Positions 11,103 to 19,490 are shown, numbered from the stretch's first letter. The stretch: DNA of 64,000 nucleotides from Actinomycetota bacterium (GCA_040881665.1 JBBECT010000002.1:111080-175079), one strand, 5' to 3'. Numbers and translations are program-made. The notes: generated by a model from the letters alone, not told the origin.

Positions 11103-12005
11103 TCACGCGGTGAAGTACTCGGTGCGCGCGCTCGACTCGACGGCGGACATCGCTTGCGGAGACGACAGCAGCTGCCACGCGAACTCCCCTCCGTCGAAGA
11201 ACACCAACGTCTCCATCTCGATCTCTGTGGCCGTGGCCGCCGCCTCCCGGATCCAACGCCCCTTGCGATCGGGGTCGGCAGGATCCTCCATCGCGTTCGT
11301 CTCCCACACGCCGCAGCCGGTCCCCTGCCGGTCGGCGTAGGCGGCCATCGGCTCCACCAACTCGGCGAGGGACCGCCAGGTGTCGCCGTCGGCTCCCCAG
11401 CGGTTGTAGGGATCGGCGGCGTAGGAGCCCTCGACCCCCGCGTCCCACCGCTCCGGCCCTCCTTCGGCGCCCGCCTCGTAGCCCGAACCCATCAGGCACA
11501 GGGCGTAGGTGGCGCCCGTTCCTTCGACCGCGCGATCGACGAAGCGGCGGGTCGCGGCCCGGTACTGCTCCGCGGTTCCGGCGGGCGAAACCACGTTCGG
11601 GTGGCCCTCCTCGTCGTTCTCGGGCTCGTGATGGAACGTGATGTCCGCGACCCCGTCGATCTCCGAGAGCGCGGCGTTGATCAGGTCCAGGTCGGCGTCG
11701 GAGGCACCCGCGGCCACACCGGCCCACGGCTGCGACAGCTTCACGGACACGATCGGCCGCCGGCCGGCGGACAGAGCGGGACGAAGGTCGTCGGCCGTGA
11801 ACGGTCCGCGGAAGAACATGCGCTCGGCGGTCGACCAGTCGGCGGTTTCGTTCCAACCCAGTCGGCCGCCCCGTCCGGAGCACCCGCTCGCGCCGAGGAG
11901 CAACCCGCCCGCGAGGAGGGCTCCTCCGACCAGCAGCTGTCGCCGCGTCAACACCGCCGGCTCGTCGCGGACGTCGTTCGCTCGAAGGGGAAACGTCGAG
12001 GGCAT
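11103..12005 (-). CDS. Tat-exported lipoprotein, GH26-like glycoside hydrolase
   Basis: This 300-residue exported protein begins with a twin-arginine signal (TRRQLLVGG, residues 20-28). A hydrophobic stretch and a possible lipobox ending at Cys42 (GASGC) follow; the residue at -3 is Ala, so the lipobox is weak. The rest resembles a (beta/alpha)8 glycosidase of the GH26 mannanase type. FHHEPEND (Glu127) sits where the acid/base lies, and WETN (Glu235) is a candidate nucleophile. The substrate is unknown; beta-mannan or a related glycan is an inference. The frame continues to 12338, but the ATG at 12005 has TACGGT 7 bases upstream and heads the signal peptide. It is divergent from the sulfatase. 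Confidence 0.72.
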   Translation of the reverse strand: MPSTFPLRANDVRDEPAVLTRRQLLVGGALLAGGLLLGASGCSGRGGRLGWNETADWSTAERMFFRGPFTADDLRPALSAGRRPIVSVKLSQPWAGVAAGASDADLDLINAALSEIDGVADITFHHEPENDEEGHPNVVSPAGTAEQYRAATRRFVDRAVEGTGATYALCLMGSGYEAGAEGGPERWDAGVEGSYAADPYNRWGADGDTWRSLAELVEPMAAYADRQGTGCGVWETNAMEDPADPDRKGRWIREAAATATEIEMETLVFFDGGEFAWQLLSSPQAMSAVESSARTEYFTA

Positions 12006-12012
12006 CGACACC

Positions 12013-12018
12013 ACCGTA
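12013..12018 (-). promoter_or_regulatory. -10 hexamer of the GH26-like gene
   Basis: TACGGT on the minus strand, 7 bases before the ATG at 12005. Together with TACCCT at 12122 it frames a 130-bp divergent promoter region. Confidence 0.45.
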
Positions 12019-12121
12019 CCGTCACGCACCGCGAACGTGCGCCGCGACGGCCCTCCGCGCACCGGACCACGAAGCGCGCCTGAGGCATCGGATGCCCGTT
12101 GTCCCTCTGGGAACCAACCGG

Positions 12122-12127
12122 TACCCT
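12122..12127 (+). promoter_or_regulatory. -10 hexamer of the sulfatase gene
   Basis: TACCCT, 8 bases before the ATG at 12136, with no Shine-Dalgarno sequence. Confidence 0.45.
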
Positions 12128-12135
12128 CGCTGAGC

Positions 12136-13569
12136 ATGCGAATCCCCCCCGCGCGCCTGCGTCGCTCCCTGGCTGCGTTGCTGCTCCCGTTCCTGGTTGC
12201 GGCGACCGTGTTCATCGGCTTGCCGGTGTCGACACCCCACGACGCGCGTGCGGGCGAGCCCGCCCAGCCCGATGTCGTGCTCATCGTGTCGGACGACCAG
12301 CGCTGGGACACGCTCTTCGCGATGCCGGAGACGCGCAACCTCCTCGGTCAACAGGGGGTGCGGTTCACGAACGCGTTCACCACCAACCCGCTGTGCTGTC
12401 CGAGCAGGGCGGGGATCCTCACGGGTACCTACTCCCACACGAACGGCGTGTACGCGAACGGCGGGCCACGCGGGGGGTTCAAGGTGTTCGACGACACATC
12501 GACGCTCGCGACGTGGATGAACGACGCCGGGTACCGAACGGGATTGATCGGCAAGTACCTCAACGGGTACACGTCGACCGGCGGCACCTACATCCCTCCG
12601 GGGTGGGATCGTTGGTTCGCCACGTTCGCGGATGCCGCCTACTACGACTACCGAGCGAGCGACCAGGGCTCGCCGGTCCACTTCGGAACGAAGCCCCAGC
12701 ACTACGGCCCCTCCGTCGTCGCCCGCGAGGCCGTGGCCTTCATCGAAGGAACGGAAGCGGACACACCACTCTTCGCCTACGTCGCTCCGTCCTCGCCGCA
12801 CAGCCCCTCGACGGCCGCTCCCGGTGACGGGAACGCGTTCTCGGACCTGGAGCGATGGCGACCGCCCTCGTTCAACGAGCCCGACGTATCGGACAAGCCG
12901 AAATGGCTGCGCAACCGGGAGAAGTTCGACGCGGACCAGGTCCGCGCGATCGATCGCGCCCGGATCCGGCAGCTTCGAAGCCTGCTCGCACTCGATCGGC
13001 TCGTCGCCGACGTCGTTCAGGCGCTCAAGGACGAGGGTCGGCTCGACAACGCGATGATCGCGTTCGTCTCGGACAACGGGGTCCACTGGGGCGAACACCG
13101 CTGGCACTCGAAGCGCGTCCCGTACGAGGAATCGATCCGGATCCCGATGCTGATCCGCTACGATCCCTTGACCGCCACCGGGACGAAGCAGGACGCGCTC
13201 GCCGCGACGATCGATCTCGCGCCGACGATCGCCTCGATCGCCGGCGCTGCGACCCCGCCTCTCGACGGTCAAGACCTCAGTCCCTTGCTGAGCGGGGACA
13301 GCGCGGGATGGCGCGACGAGCTTCTCGTGGAACACCTCGGGAGCGAGAGCCAGGTGCCTACCTATTGCGCTCTGCGCACCGACCGCGATGAGCTCTACGT
13401 GCGCCACGCGACGGGCGAAGAGGAGTTCTACCGGATGGCCTCGGACCGCTACCAGCTGAGGAACATCGCGAACGACGGTCGCACCCGGCGGCGGCTGAAG
13501 GTCCTCAGACGACACACACGCGATCTGTGCGACCCACCCCCGAAAGGTCTGGTCTGGCGCCTGAGCTGA
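12136..13569 (+). CDS. Secreted type I sulfatase
   Basis: This 477-residue enzyme hydrolyses sulfate esters. A Sec-type signal peptide occupies residues 1-39 (RRSLAALLLPFLVAATVF, cleavage near ARAGEP). The metal-binding VSDDQRWD (Asp53, Asp54) and the C-C-P-S-R signature (residues 87-91) follow. Cys87 is the residue converted to formylglycine, so a formylglycine-generating enzyme is needed; none is in this window. Further family blocks are GLIGKYLNG, SSPHSP and FVSDNGVHWGEH. The ATG at 12136 follows TACCCT; the upstream open frame is not sulfatase-like. Divergence from a GH26-like lipoprotein suggests joint use of a sulfated or plant- or algal-type glycan, as an inference. Confidence 0.9.
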   Translation: MRIPPARLRRSLAALLLPFLVAATVFIGLPVSTPHDARAGEPAQPDVVLIVSDDQRWDTLFAMPETRNLLGQQGVRFTNAFTTNPLCCPSRAGILTGTYSHTNGVYANGGPRGGFKVFDDTSTLATWMNDAGYRTGLIGKYLNGYTSTGGTYIPPGWDRWFATFADAAYYDYRASDQGSPVHFGTKPQHYGPSVVAREAVAFIEGTEADTPLFAYVAPSSPHSPSTAAPGDGNAFSDLERWRPPSFNEPDVSDKPKWLRNREKFDADQVRAIDRARIRQLRSLLALDRLVADVVQALKDEGRLDNAMIAFVSDNGVHWGEHRWHSKRVPYEESIRIPMLIRYDPLTATGTKQDALAATIDLAPTIASIAGAATPPLDGQDLSPLLSGDSAGWRDELLVEHLGSESQVPTYCALRTDRDELYVRHATGEEEFYRMASDRYQLRNIANDGRTRRRLKVLRRHTRDLCDPPPKGLVWRLS

Positions 13570-13850
13570 GGTGGTCGACCCGTACGCAAAGAATTCGAAC
13601 CGCCGCTGAGCTGCCTGTTTCCGCATCTTCATTCGCTGGCCTGACTTGCGCGTCATTCCGAGCAAGGGCCCCGGGCCGTGTGCCCTTTCGTGGGCCTACA
13701 ACCGAGGTCGAGAGGATGAACGCGACACGGAGCGACAGAGGGGGCAGGAGCGGGCCGCGATGTTCGAGTCACTTGCGGAGGCGGAAGCAGAGGCTAAGGC
13801 GAGGGCGAGAGACAGGCCCGAGATCGAGGGGCCGTGGATGGCGCCAGGTC
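13570..13850. other. Convergent intergenic region with weak hairpin
   Basis: These 281 bases lie between the stops of the convergent sulfatase and RTX-like genes. A stem of AAGGGC (13664-13669) and GCCCTT (13682-13687) may act as a terminator, but no T-tract follows. A plus-strand stretch from 13760 reads MFESLAEAEAEAKARARD in one frame and then runs antisense through the RTX-like gene. It has no ribosome site, and I do not call it a gene. Confidence 0.35.
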
Positions 13851-14440
13851 TTAGCAGGAATCCCGATTGTCGTTCGGGTCGGTGTTGCAGCTGTCGTTGC
13901 CTTGATCGCCGAAGGCATCGTCGAGACCGTCACCGTCATCGACGTTGATGGTGTCGTCGCCATCGCCACCTGATGCGATTTCCCGATCATTGCCTTCGAG
14001 GTCCTTGATCAAGTCGGCGCCGTCGTTCCCCCTGAGGGCGTCACCGCCGGACACGCCCCCCGACCCACTGTCGCCCCCGAAGATGTCGTCGTTGTTCAAG
14101 CCCCCAGACACGGAGTCGTTCCCGGAGCCGCCACCGACGTCGTCGTTGTCGCCCTGGCCCTCGATACCGTTGACCACGTTGGTTCCGTCCGAGCAGGCGG
14201 CGATCGGGCGAAGTCCCGACCGGCGTGGAACTCCCAGCGATTGTCCTCGTCCTCACCGTCGTCCGTGTCACGGATGTCCTGCGGAGCGTCTCCGAGGTCG
14301 CGGTTCTCGATGTCACACGTGCCTGCGCTTGCCGACACCACGTAGGAACCGGAGAAGAGTCCGGCTGCGGCAGCCAGCGACAGGGCCGCCGCGACCCCCA
14401 ACGGCCGCCTGAATCGCGTCGCACTCGCCAGCTGCGTCAC
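13851..14440 (-). pseudogene. Secreted RTX-like Gly/Asp-rich repeat protein, frameshifted
   Basis: Two frames together make one protein of about 196 residues. The first frame (from a GTG at 14440 with a GAGGAGG Shine-Dalgarno sequence) holds a signal peptide ending near VVSASAG and then an acidic segment. Near base 14200 the reading continues one frame over (CSDGTNVVNG). It then has hemolysin-type calcium-binding repeats such as GGSGNDSVSGG, GNDGADLI and GGDGDDTINV. RTX repeats bind calcium and fold outside the cell. The shift is what a single missing base would give, so this is either a sequencing error or a fresh pseudogene. It begins 11 bases after the stop of the secreted protein gene upstream and is probably co-transcribed with it. 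Confidence 0.65.
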
Positions 14441-14451
14441 ACGAATCCTCC

Positions 14452-15102
14452 TCAGTAGGCCCGGCAGCTAACGTCCTTGACGGGGTCAGCAGCCAGACCC
14501 GGGGGAAGGAGCACGTGAGCCTCTCCCCCGTCTGGCAGGGAAACATCGAATTCGTAGATCCGAGCGCCCTCGGACGTCGCGAAGACCGCTTCGCACCGCT
14601 GCACCTGAGGCGGCTCGTCGGTCGCCCAATCGGCCCGGAACGTGAGCCAGGGATCGTCGGTGTCAGCGTCCATCACCATGGGGTTGGAGATGACGTAGCC
14701 AGCCCTCTCGGACGGCTTGGAGGCGGGAGCACACGCGATCGAAGCTGACGCCGGAGTACCCGAGACCTCGACGTCGATCGCTCCATCCGTGGATGCACTG
14801 AAGCTCGCCAGCTCGAATCCTTGGATTCCCACGACGTTGCCCGCCGCGTCACTGACCGTCGCTTCGCACTCGGAATAACCAGGAAAGTCGCCGTGACTCC
14901 ATGCGCCGCTGTATTCGACCAGAGCTACCGCTCCGGTCTCGCTGTCTGCGTTAGCAATAGAGTCGACGCTGAGGAGGTAGGACGGCTCATCCGGATCGGC
15001 CTGCTCGAGATGGCCACCCGCCGTCGCGGTCACGGCCACGAAGGTCGCCGCCGCAACTGCAAGGGCAACGAGAGACAGCTTGACCCTGGACCCCGCGAGC
15101 AC
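14452..15102 (-). CDS. Secreted protein of unknown function
   Basis: The 216-residue protein has a clear signal peptide (VKLSLVALAVAAATFVAVTATAGG). A Ser/Thr/Asp-rich, probably beta-sheet, domain follows with four or five Cys residues (ECEATV, SIACAP, QRCEAVF, DVSCRAY) that could pair as disulfides. I recognise no family. The GTG start is 9 bases downstream of a good TATGAT hexamer. It is the first gene of a two-gene unit with the RTX-like repeat protein, so both products are probably made and exported together. Confidence 0.6.
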   Translation of the reverse strand: MLAGSRVKLSLVALAVAAATFVAVTATAGGHLEQADPDEPSYLLSVDSIANADSETGAVALVEYSGAWSHGDFPGYSECEATVSDAAGNVVGIQGFELASFSASTDGAIDVEVSGTPASASIACAPASKPSERAGYVISNPMVMDADTDDPWLTFRADWATDEPPQVQRCEAVFATSEGARIYEFDVSLPDGGEAHVLLPPGLAADPVKDVSCRAY

Positions 15103-15111
15103 TATGGGCGA

Positions 15112-15117
15112 ATCATA
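15112..15117 (-). promoter_or_regulatory. -10 hexamer of the 15102 secreted protein gene
   Basis: TATGAT on the minus strand, 9 bases before the GTG. It is one of the closest matches to the TATAAT consensus in the window. Confidence 0.5.
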
Positions 15118-15475
15118 CGGAGAAAGTCTCGTTCTCGCGCAACTCGGCTGAGCCGGGGATCTGCAAGCGGATCGCCAGGCGATCGCTAACGCCTACGACG
15201 AGCTCGTTCGGGAGCTCGAGGCGCGTTCGCGCGACGCCGCGGAGGAGAGCATCCTCATGTAGGCGGTGGAACGCAGGCGGGCCGATGGCGAGGGCGTCCG
15301 CGGCGCAGGACGAGCTGTTCGGCACGGCCGGTGGCGACGCCGACAGCCACATTCAGACGAAGCTCGATCTCTGAAGACCCACTGTGTCCCGGATGTGTCT
15401 CGTTCGGCGTGGCATCACCTCGGACACACCCGGTCGAGGCTGAACACACGTTCCGCAAGCAGGCAGTTTCCGAAG
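15118..15475. other. Intergenic stretch with two coding-like fragments
   Basis: These 358 bases lie between a promoter and tRNA-Ala and contain no recognisable gene. Two short plus-strand stretches have protein-like codon use. One, ending at a TAG at 15260-15262, reads about 33 residues (including NAYDELVRELEARSR) but has no start codon after the preceding in-frame stop. The other, from the ATG at 15285 to the TGA at 15374, reads 29 residues (MARASAAQDELFG onwards). They look like remnants of decayed genes; neither has a convincing ribosome site. Confidence 0.35.
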
Positions 15476-15548
15476 TGGACCCGAGGGGATTCGAACCCCT
15501 GACCCCCTGGCTGCCAGCCAGGTGCTCTACCAACTGAGCTACGGGCCC
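15476..15548 (-). tRNA. tRNA-Ala (anticodon GGC)
   Basis: A 73-base tRNA with all four arms. The acceptor stem pairs GGGCCCG with CGGGTCC (one G-T pair). The anticodon loop CTGGCAG has a 5-bp stem, and the T arm is GGGGTTCGAATCCCC. The anticodon is GGC. The CCA end is not encoded. It lies 28 bases downstream of rsfS. Confidence 0.95.
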
Positions 15549-15576
15549 GCGGCGGGCTCAGTGTACCGAGTCCCGA

Positions 15577-15978
15577 TCAGGGAGCCCCGGCGACGTCGGC
15601 GCCTTCGTCGCCCTCATCGAGCGGTACGACGGGTGCATCGCGCCACAGTCGTTCGAGGTCGTAGAAGTCGCGTTCCTCCTGGGCGAAAACGTGGACGACC
15701 ACCGCGACGTAGTCCAACAGTACCCAGCGTCCCTCGGACTCCCCCTCGCGGCGAACGGGGCGCTCCTCGAGGGATCGAAGCTGCTGTCCGATCCCCTCGA
15801 CGATCGTCTTGACCTGTCGCTGACTCGTCCCCGTGCACAGGACGAAGTAGTCGGTGATCGCGATGACGCTGCCGACGTCGAGGATCACGATGTCCTCGGC
15901 CTGCTTGCCGGCGGCGGCGCGGGCGGCGGCCAGGGCCAGCTCGCGCGCGTCCACTGCCGTGGTTCGCTCCGCCGTCAC
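15577..15978 (-). CDS. rsfS: Ribosome silencing factor RsfS
   Basis: The 133-residue protein has the DUF143/Oligomerisation-domain pattern: DIVILDVGSVIAITDYFVLCTG, QVKTIVEGIG and WVLLDYVAVVVHVFAQEERDFYDLE. RsfS binds ribosomal protein L14 and blocks joining of the 30S and 50S subunits when nutrients are short. The GTG start overlaps the lytR-like stop by 4 bases (GTGA), so the two are translationally coupled. A longer frame reaching to 16506 is only the antisense extension and is not part of the protein. A nadD...rsfS order is common in Actinobacteria. Confidence 0.92.
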   Translation of the reverse strand: MTAERTTAVDARELALAAARAAAGKQAEDIVILDVGSVIAITDYFVLCTGTSQRQVKTIVEGIGQQLRSLEERPVRREGESEGRWVLLDYVAVVVHVFAQEERDFYDLERLWRDAPVVPLDEGDEGADVAGAP

Positions 15979-17141
15979 GCCGCTGGGTCGGTCGATGCGT
16001 CGTCCTCCGTCTTCGAGAGATCCTCGCCTACGAGGATAGTCACTTCCGCGAGACCCGACGGGATCTGGGACACGACGACCTCGCCGACGCCCATCGCCTC
16101 GCGCACGCGATCCGCGATCGGGATCGCCGAGTCGCCGTTCGCCACGATCTGGGTCCGTTCCCGACCGAAGCGTTCGGCGTTGTCGGAGATCACCACCCGG
16201 AACCCGGCCGGGATGATGCGACCGGCCACCTCCTGCCCGACACCGGGCCGTCCACTGCCGTTCGTCACGATCACGTTGATCGGCTGAGGCCCGTCGCGCC
16301 CGAAGGCCTGCGCGGTCAGCTCGGCGACGGCCGGTTGATCGGGCGTGGTCAGGGTCTGGACCTCCTCGACGGGGAGCGATCGAACACCGGCGCCGCGCGA
16401 GGCGTTCAGCAAGCCCGCCACGGCGACCTCGTCGTCGCTCTCCACCAGATCGCTCGGCAGCAGGGGGATCTCCTGGGCGAACAGCCCCTGGAGCACCAGC
16501 TGCCATCGCAGGTCGAGCGTGTCATCTTCGGTCGCGAGATACTCGCGCACCTGCGCTCCGTCCATCGTCACGGGTCCGGGGCCGATCGTGCCGGTGGAAG
16601 CCTCGAACGGCTCCCCGAGGTTGACCTCGATCCCGCCGATCCGATCGACGACCGCACCGAGGGTGTCACGGTCGAGCACGGCGAAGTGGTCGACCCAGGT
16701 ACCGAGCAGGTTCGCCATACCGATCCGGAACGCACCCCCCGGCAGCGACGCAGCGTCGGTCATCATCGCTTCGCCCTGTCCCGGAACGACGAACACCGTC
16801 TCGCCCGGAACGGCGACCACCGCAGGCGCATCCGGACCCTCCGCCCCGACGACGGCTCCGAGGGCGTGTGGCCCTTGGACCGCCAGCGCGAGCAGGGTCG
16901 AAGAACTCGGACCGGAGCCGGCGGCCGCGGTGTCGCCGTCGTCGTCGCGGCGCAGCGCGCCCCAGACACCGAGAGCCACGACCAGCAGCGAGGCCACGAC
17001 GACGAGCGCGCCGATCCGTGTGCGCAGTTTCCGCTGCTGATCGCGCTGACGCGATCGATGACCCGGCGGCTCGAGGTCGCGCATAGGCGAGGTGCCGGGT
17101 GCGGGTGGAAGACCGGAGCCGGAGGAAGATGTCGTCATCAC
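15975..17141 (-). CDS. LytR/CpsA/Psr-type envelope protein with LytR_C domain
   Basis: The 388-residue protein has a cytoplasmic, basic N-terminus and one transmembrane helix (about 45-65). A reduced LCP-like domain follows, with VDRIGGIEVNL and MDGAQVREYL. The C-terminus is a LytR_C domain (INVIVTNGSGRPGVGQEVA onwards). Full LCP enzymes attach teichoic acids or arabinogalactan to peptidoglycan. Here the Arg-rich RxRxDxxR segment expected after the MDG block is replaced by LATEDDTLDL, so catalysis is doubtful. A binding or scaffold role in the cell envelope is possible. It starts with tandem GTG-ATG codons 6 bases after nadD and is in one operon with nadD and rsfS. Confidence 0.8.
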   Translation of the reverse strand: MMTTSSSGSGLPPAPGTSPMRDLEPPGHRSRQRDQQRKLRTRIGALVVVASLLVVALGVWGALRRDDDGDTAAAGSGPSSSTLLALAVQGPHALGAVVGAEGPDAPAVVAVPGETVFVVPGQGEAMMTDAASLPGGAFRIGMANLLGTWVDHFAVLDRDTLGAVVDRIGGIEVNLGEPFEASTGTIGPGPVTMDGAQVREYLATEDDTLDLRWQLVLQGLFAQEIPLLPSDLVESDDEVAVAGLLNASRGAGVRSLPVEEVQTLTTPDQPAVAELTAQAFGRDGPQPINVIVTNGSGRPGVGQEVAGRIIPAGFRVVISDNAERFGRERTQIVANGDSAIPIADRVREAMGVGEVVVSQIPSGLAEVTILVGEDLSKTEDDASTDPAA

Positions 17142-17147
17142 CGTCGA

Positions 17148-17741
17148 TCAGCTCCGGTACAGACCCGTTTTCTCGACGTAGCTCTTCACGCCCTCGGGGA
17201 CGAGGTAGCGGATCGGCCGGCCTTCGCGGACACGCCGTCGCACGTCGGTCGAGGAGATCGCGAGCGCCGGGATGTTCATCACGCTGACCCGCTCGCGGGT
17301 CGCGGTCGACGCTTCGAGCGCGGTGAGGTCATAGCCCGGTCGCGTCGCCGCGATGAAGTGGGCGAGACCGAGCAGGTCGGCGGGATCCTTCCAGTCGAAG
17401 ATCTCGAGGATCGCATCCGCGCCCGTCACGAAGTACAGCTCGGCGTCGTGATGCTCGTCGGCCAGCGCCAGGAGGGTGTCGATCGTGTAGGTGGGGCCGT
17501 CTCGGTCGACGTCGATCCGCGACACCGAGAACCGTGGGTTGCTGGCGGTGGCGATCACCGTCATCAGGTAGCGGTGTTCGGACGGCGAGACGACTTCGTG
17601 CTGCTTCATCCACGGACTGCCGGTGGGTACGAACACGACCTCGTCCAACCCGAACTGCACGAGCGCCTCCTCGGCGGTCGTGAGGTGTCCGTTGTGGATC
17701 GGGTCGAAGGTGCCACCCATGACCCCCAGCTTGCGTCCCAT
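17148..17741 (-). CDS. nadD: Nicotinate-nucleotide adenylyltransferase
   Basis: This 197-residue enzyme adenylates nicotinate mononucleotide in NAD synthesis. GGTFDPIHNGH is the nucleotide-binding HxGH motif of nucleotidyltransferases, and ISSTDVRRRV is the conserved ISSTxIR motif near the C-terminus. A GTG at 17747 is also in frame. The ATG at 17741 is preferred because TAGGAT sits 6 bases upstream of it and would overlap a leader from the GTG. It is followed closely by the lytR-like gene and rsfS. Confidence 0.93.
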   Translation of the reverse strand: MGRKLGVMGGTFDPIHNGHLTTAEEALVQFGLDEVVFVPTGSPWMKQHEVVSPSEHRYLMTVIATASNPRFSVSRIDVDRDGPTYTIDTLLALADEHHDAELYFVTGADAILEIFDWKDPADLLGLAHFIAATRPGYDLTALEASTATRERVSVMNIPALAISSTDVRRRVREGRPIRYLVPEGVKSYVEKTGLYRS

Positions 17742-17747
17742 CCCCAC

Positions 17748-17753
17748 ATCCTA
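17748..17753 (-). promoter_or_regulatory. -10 hexamer of nadD
   Basis: TAGGAT on the minus strand, 6 bases before the ATG at 17741. Suggests a separate leaderless transcript for nadD-lytR-rsfS. Confidence 0.45.
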
Positions 17754-17769
17754 CGGGCACGACGGCCCC

Positions 17770-18213
17770 CTACAGACCGTGCTCGTCGAGCCAGGCGCGC
17801 AGATCCGAAAGGTGGGCGCGGTAGTGCAGAGCCCCGGACTCCTCGAACCACTCGATCGCGTCCGGGGTGAGCTCGGGGAGCTCGGTGAAGCACCGCAGCA
17901 TCTGGATGCGACCCGACTCGAGCTGCGCCCGGCAGGTTTCGGCGTCCAGCGTTCGGGACAGCTCCAACCACTCCTCGTTCTGTCGATCGCTGGTCTCGTC
18001 GTTGCGAACGAAGGTGCCGGCAGCGATGCGTTCCAGCTCGTCTCCGGCATCCGCCAGCCAGGCACCGACGTGGAACGCGAGGTCGTTCACGGTCCACCCC
18101 TCCGGAAGGGTCGGGTCGTCCAGAAGGTCGAGACGAACCCGATCGATCAGGTCGTGGAACTCGATCCAGGCGGCGTCCTCGTCGGCGAGCAGCTGCGCGC
18201 GTCGGTCGGTCAT
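17770..18213 (-). CDS. DinB-like / maleylpyruvate isomerase N-terminal domain protein
   Basis: The 147-residue protein resembles four-helix-bundle DinB-family domains. An N-terminal helix (ADEDAAWIEFHDLIDRV) is followed by the block EGWTVNDLAFHVGAWL, whose His is a typical metal ligand, and a late helix near LHYRAHLSDLRAW. Such proteins include thiol-dependent (mycothiol or bacillithiol) transferases and isomerases. The substrate here is unknown. The ATG overlaps the obg stop by 4 bases (ATGA), so it is made together with Obg. A longer upstream frame only covers the antisense end of obg. Confidence 0.7.
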   Translation of the reverse strand: MTDRRAQLLADEDAAWIEFHDLIDRVRLDLLDDPTLPEGWTVNDLAFHVGAWLADAGDELERIAAGTFVRNDETSDRQNEEWLELSRTLDAETCRAQLESGRIQMLRCFTELPELTPDAIEWFEESGALHYRAHLSDLRAWLDEHGL

Positions 18214-19478
18214 CGGTCGGCCTCCTCGGGCACCTGCGGCGCCTCGTCCGGGTAGAACTCGAAGCTCTGCGCGCCGATCACGACCTCGTCGCCGCGCCGG
18301 GCGCCCGTCACGGCGAGCTGTCGTTCGACGCCTTCCTTCTGCAACCGCTTCTGCAGGGCGACCACCGCACGAGCGTCCTCGAAGTCGGTCTCGGCGACCC
18401 ATCGTTCCACCCGCGGGCCCCGGACTCGGTACCGCGATCCCTCCTTCGTTACCTGGAACCGGGCTCGGGCGGGACGGAGCACCACGTAGGGCTGCGGCCT
18501 CTCGGCGGCACCGGCCGTCGCGCGCGCGAGGTCGCCCAGCCGCCGGTCGAGCTCCTCGACCCCGGCGCCGTCGGTCGCCGATACGACGAGCGCGTCCGGG
18601 GACAGCGCCGCGGCGCGTTGCGCCGCATCGTCGACGAGGTCGGCCTTCGTCCCGACGACGAGCGAGAAGCGATCGGCGAGTTCCAGATCGTACGCGGCGA
18701 GCTCCTCACGCACCGTGGCGAGATCGGCCGGCGGATCCTCGGCGGCGAGGTCGACGACGAGCACGAGCGCCCGGCATCGCGTGACGTGACGGAGGAACCG
18801 ATGCCCCAGACCCCGTCCCTCGGACGCCCCCTCGACGAGTCCCGGGATGTCGGCGACGACGAAGCGCTCGTCGTGCCCGCCGCCCACGCCGAGGTTCGGC
18901 GTGAGGGTGGTGAACGGGTAGTCGGCGATCTTCGGCTTGGCCGCGGTGAGCGCGGCCAGCAGCGTCGACTTCCCCGCGTTCGGCAGGCCGACGAGGCCGA
19001 GGTCCGCGACCGTCCGCAGCTCGAGCTCGAGGCGGCGCTCCTCCCCCGGCTCGCCCTGATCGGCAACGGTCGGCGCCTTGTTGCGCGCGCTCGCGATCGC
19101 GGCGTTCCCTCGGCCGCCGCGTCCTCCTCGTGCGACGACGACCCGCGCTCCCTCGCCCACGAGATCCGCGAGCAGGCCCTGCTCGTCGGACACCACCGTG
19201 CCGTCGGGGACCTGGAGCACACGGTCACCGCCGCGCGCACCGTCCCGCTTCTGCGAGCGCCCCCCGGTGCCCGCTTTCGCGTCCAGGTGGGGGTGGTCGC
19301 GCAGCCAGGCGAGATCCCGTATCCGCGAGGACACCTCCAGGATCACCGAGCCCCCGTCGCCGCCGTTGCCGCCGTCCGGTCCACCGCGTGGCGTGTAGGG
19401 CTCGCTCCGCATCGACGCGGAACCATCCCCTCCACGACCGGCGCGAGCCACCACAACGGCTTCGTCGACGAAGGTCAT
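18210..19478 (-). CDS. obg: GTPase Obg/CgtA
   Basis: This 422-residue GTPase is involved in 50S ribosome assembly and stress control. The glycine-rich Obg fold is at residues 1-155 (ARAGRGGDGSASMR, GGRGGRGNAAIAS). The G domain follows with GLPNAGKST (P-loop), DIPGLVEGA (G3) and GTKADL at the NKxD position, where Thr replaces Asn. The C-terminal OCT domain (RFQVTKEGSRYRVRG to QSFEFYPDE) is the extra domain found in Gram-positive Obg. The frame is open to 19619, but the ATG at 19478 begins the conserved FVDEAVVVARAG block and has TATCCT 6 bases upstream. Confidence 0.95.
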   Translation of the reverse strand: MTFVDEAVVVARAGRGGDGSASMRSEPYTPRGGPDGGNGGDGGSVILEVSSRIRDLAWLRDHPHLDAKAGTGGRSQKRDGARGGDRVLQVPDGTVVSDEQGLLADLVGEGARVVVARGGRGGRGNAAIASARNKAPTVADQGEPGEERRLELELRTVADLGLVGLPNAGKSTLLAALTAAKPKIADYPFTTLTPNLGVGGGHDERFVVADIPGLVEGASEGRGLGHRFLRHVTRCRALVLVVDLAAEDPPADLATVREELAAYDLELADRFSLVVGTKADLVDDAAQRAAALSPDALVVSATDGAGVEELDRRLGDLARATAGAAERPQPYVVLRPARARFQVTKEGSRYRVRGPRVERWVAETDFEDARAVVALQKRLQKEGVERQLAVTGARRGDEVVIGAQSFEFYPDEAPQVPEEADR

Positions 19479-19484
19479 GGCGTC

Positions 19485-19490
19485 AGGATA
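19485..19490 (-). promoter_or_regulatory. -10 hexamer of obg
   Basis: TATCCT on the minus strand, exactly 6 bases before the obg ATG; predicts a leaderless mRNA for obg and the overlapping dinB-like gene. Confidence 0.5.
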
